From NCBI GenBank assembly GCA_946886875.1, contig CAMPJN010000057.1:1-14092 (forward strand): a stretch of DNA of 14,092 bases, written 5' to 3'. Made by a program: the position numbers and the translations under genes. The DNA comes from an uncultured Pseudomonas sp. (GTDB lineage Bacteria; Pseudomonadota; Gammaproteobacteria; Pseudomonadales; Pseudomonadaceae). Every line of letters starts with the position of its first letter. Positions within the stretch are counted from its first letter, which is position 1. Below the pieces are notes generated by a model that ran no database searches, was not told the DNA's origin, and saw only the letters and a list, made by a program, of their open reading frames with translations. Below, one piece after another: positions 13,081-14,092 of the stretch.

Positions 13081-14092
13081 ATGACCGACCTGACCACCCA
13101 GAACGAATTTATCGCCCGGCATATCGGCCCGCGCGAAGCCGATACCGCTGAGATGCTCGCCACCCTCGGCTATGAATCCCTCGACGCGCTGACCGCCAGC
13201 GTGATCCCGGAAAGCATCAAGGGCACCAGCATCCTCGGCCAGACTCCGGGTCTCTCCGAAGCCGACGCCCTGGCCAAGATCAAAGTCATCGCCAGCAAGA
13301 ATCAGCAGTTCAAGACCTATATCGGCCAGGGTTACCACGGCACCCATACGCCGAGTGCGATTCTGCGCAACCTTCTGGAAAACCCGGCCTGGTACACCGC
13401 CTACACCCCCTACCAGCCGGAAATTTCCCAGGGCCGCCTGGAATCCCTGCTGAACTTCCAGACCCTGATCATCGACCTCACCGGCCTGTCGATCGCCAAC
13501 GCCTCCTTGCTCGACGAAGCCACCGCCGCCGCCGAAGCCATGACCTTCTGCAAGCGCCTGTCGAAGAACAAGGCCAGCAACGCCTTCTTCGCCTCGCAAC
13601 ACTGCCACCCGCAAACCCTCGACGTGCTGCGCACCCGTGCCGAGCCCCTGGGTATCGAAGTGGTAGTCGGCGAAGAAAGCACCATCACTGACGCCAGCGC
13701 CTACTTCGGCGCGCTGCTGCAATACCCGGCGAGCAATGGCGATATCTTCGATTACCGCGAGCTGGTCGAGCGCTTCCACGCCGCCAATGCCCTGGTCGCC
13801 GTAGCCGCCGACCTGCTGGCCTTGACCCTGCTTACCCCGCCGGGTGAATTCGGTGCCGACGTAGCCCTGGGCAGCGCCCAGCGTTTCGGCGTGCCCTTGG
13901 GTTTCGGCGGCCCGCACGCTGCCTACTTCGCCACTCGCGATGCGTTCAAGCGCGATATGCCGGGCCGCCTGGTTGGCATGTCGGTCGACCGCTTCGGCAA
14001 GCCGGCCCTGCGCCTGGCCATGCAGACCCGCGAGCAACACATCCGCCGCGAGAAGGCCACCAGCAACATCTGCACCGCCCAGGTGCTGCTGG
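13081..14092 (+). CDS. gcvP: Glycine dehydrogenase (decarboxylating), P protein, N-terminal part
   Basis: This is the pyridoxal-phosphate enzyme that decarboxylates glycine and transfers the aminomethyl group to lipoyl-GcvH. The frame is open to the window's right edge and contains the first 337 residues of a protein normally about 950 long, so the PLP-binding lysine in the second half is not visible. Family motifs seen: FIARHIGP near the N terminus, [20 protein letters not shown] at 80-99, [20 protein letters not shown] at 101-120, [15 protein letters not shown] at 140-154, [12 protein letters not shown] and [15 protein letters not shown] at the end. The start at 13081 lies 9 bp after the gcvH stop with a modest GAGAG upstream, so the two are co-transcribed and probably coupled. 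No frameshift is seen. The remaining gcv genes (glyA, sdaA, gcvT in the P. aeruginosa cluster, from memory) would be expected to the right. Confidence 0.97.
   Translation, partial: MTDLTTQNEFIARHIGPREADTAEMLATLGYESLDALTASVIPESIKGTSILGQTPGLSEADALAKIKVIASKNQQFKTYIGQGYHGTHTPSAILRNLLENPAWYTAYTPYQPEISQGRLESLLNFQTLIIDLTGLSIANASLLDEATAAAEAMTFCKRLSKNKASNAFFASQHCHPQTLDVLRTRAEPLGIEVVVGEESTITDASAYFGALLQYPASNGDIFDYRELVERFHAANALVAVAADLLALTLLTPPGEFGADVALGSAQRFGVPLGFGGPHAAYFATRDAFKRDMPGRLVGMSVDRFGKPALRLAMQTREQHIRREKATSNICTAQVLL

Noticed and set aside
12640..14040. 466-residue open frame on the minus strand across gcvH and gcvP
   Set aside because: It is entirely antisense to conserved gcvHP coding sequence, with a Gly/Gln/Val-rich shadow composition and no recognisable domain.

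Overview
The window is GC-rich gammaproteobacterial chromosome, almost certainly Pseudomonas or a close relative such as the stutzeri or mendocina groups. The basis is the protein content, the gene order, and two GTAG-led REP-type inverted repeats. From memory, the order E2, E1beta, E1alpha, leucine dehydrogenase, SirB1-like, LuxR-type regulator, DUF1329, DUF1302 matches the P. aeruginosa PAO1 block around PA3415-PA3422. I could not check that here.

Positions 1-3692 (minus strand) hold a catabolic operon transcribed right to left: leucine dehydrogenase (ldh), then the E1 alpha, E1 beta and E2 subunits of a 2-oxoacid dehydrogenase complex. E2 runs off the left edge. Leucine dehydrogenase makes branched 2-oxoacids from leucine, valine and isoleucine, and the complex would convert a 2-oxoacid to its acyl-CoA. 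The neighbourhood therefore suggests a branched-chain rather than a pyruvate substrate, although the E1 sequences look like the generic PDH/BCKDH type. A REP pair sits between E1 beta and E2, and a GC-rich hairpin between ldh and E1 alpha.

Positions 3861-7210 hold a SirB1-like transglutaminase-fold/TPR protein (plus) that converges, 5 bp from stop to stop, with a large MalT/AlkS-like LuxR regulator (minus). Next comes a two-gene minus-strand operon: a DUF1302 predicted outer-membrane protein, then an exported DUF1329 protein, closed by a clear intrinsic terminator at 7311-7337.

Positions 10798-12204 (plus) hold a DAO-family FAD-dependent oxidoreductase of the PuuB/OrdL kind. The 483-bp gap after it carries a second REP pair and another GTAG-led hairpin. 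It also carries what reads as a complete sigma-54 control region for the glycine cleavage genes gcvH and gcvP (gcvP truncated at the right edge): three related 18-bp near-palindromes, an exact IHF consensus match and a -24/-12 promoter with correct spacing. This is the most informative non-coding signal in the window. I found no RNA genes, CRISPR arrays, insertion sequences or phage genes.
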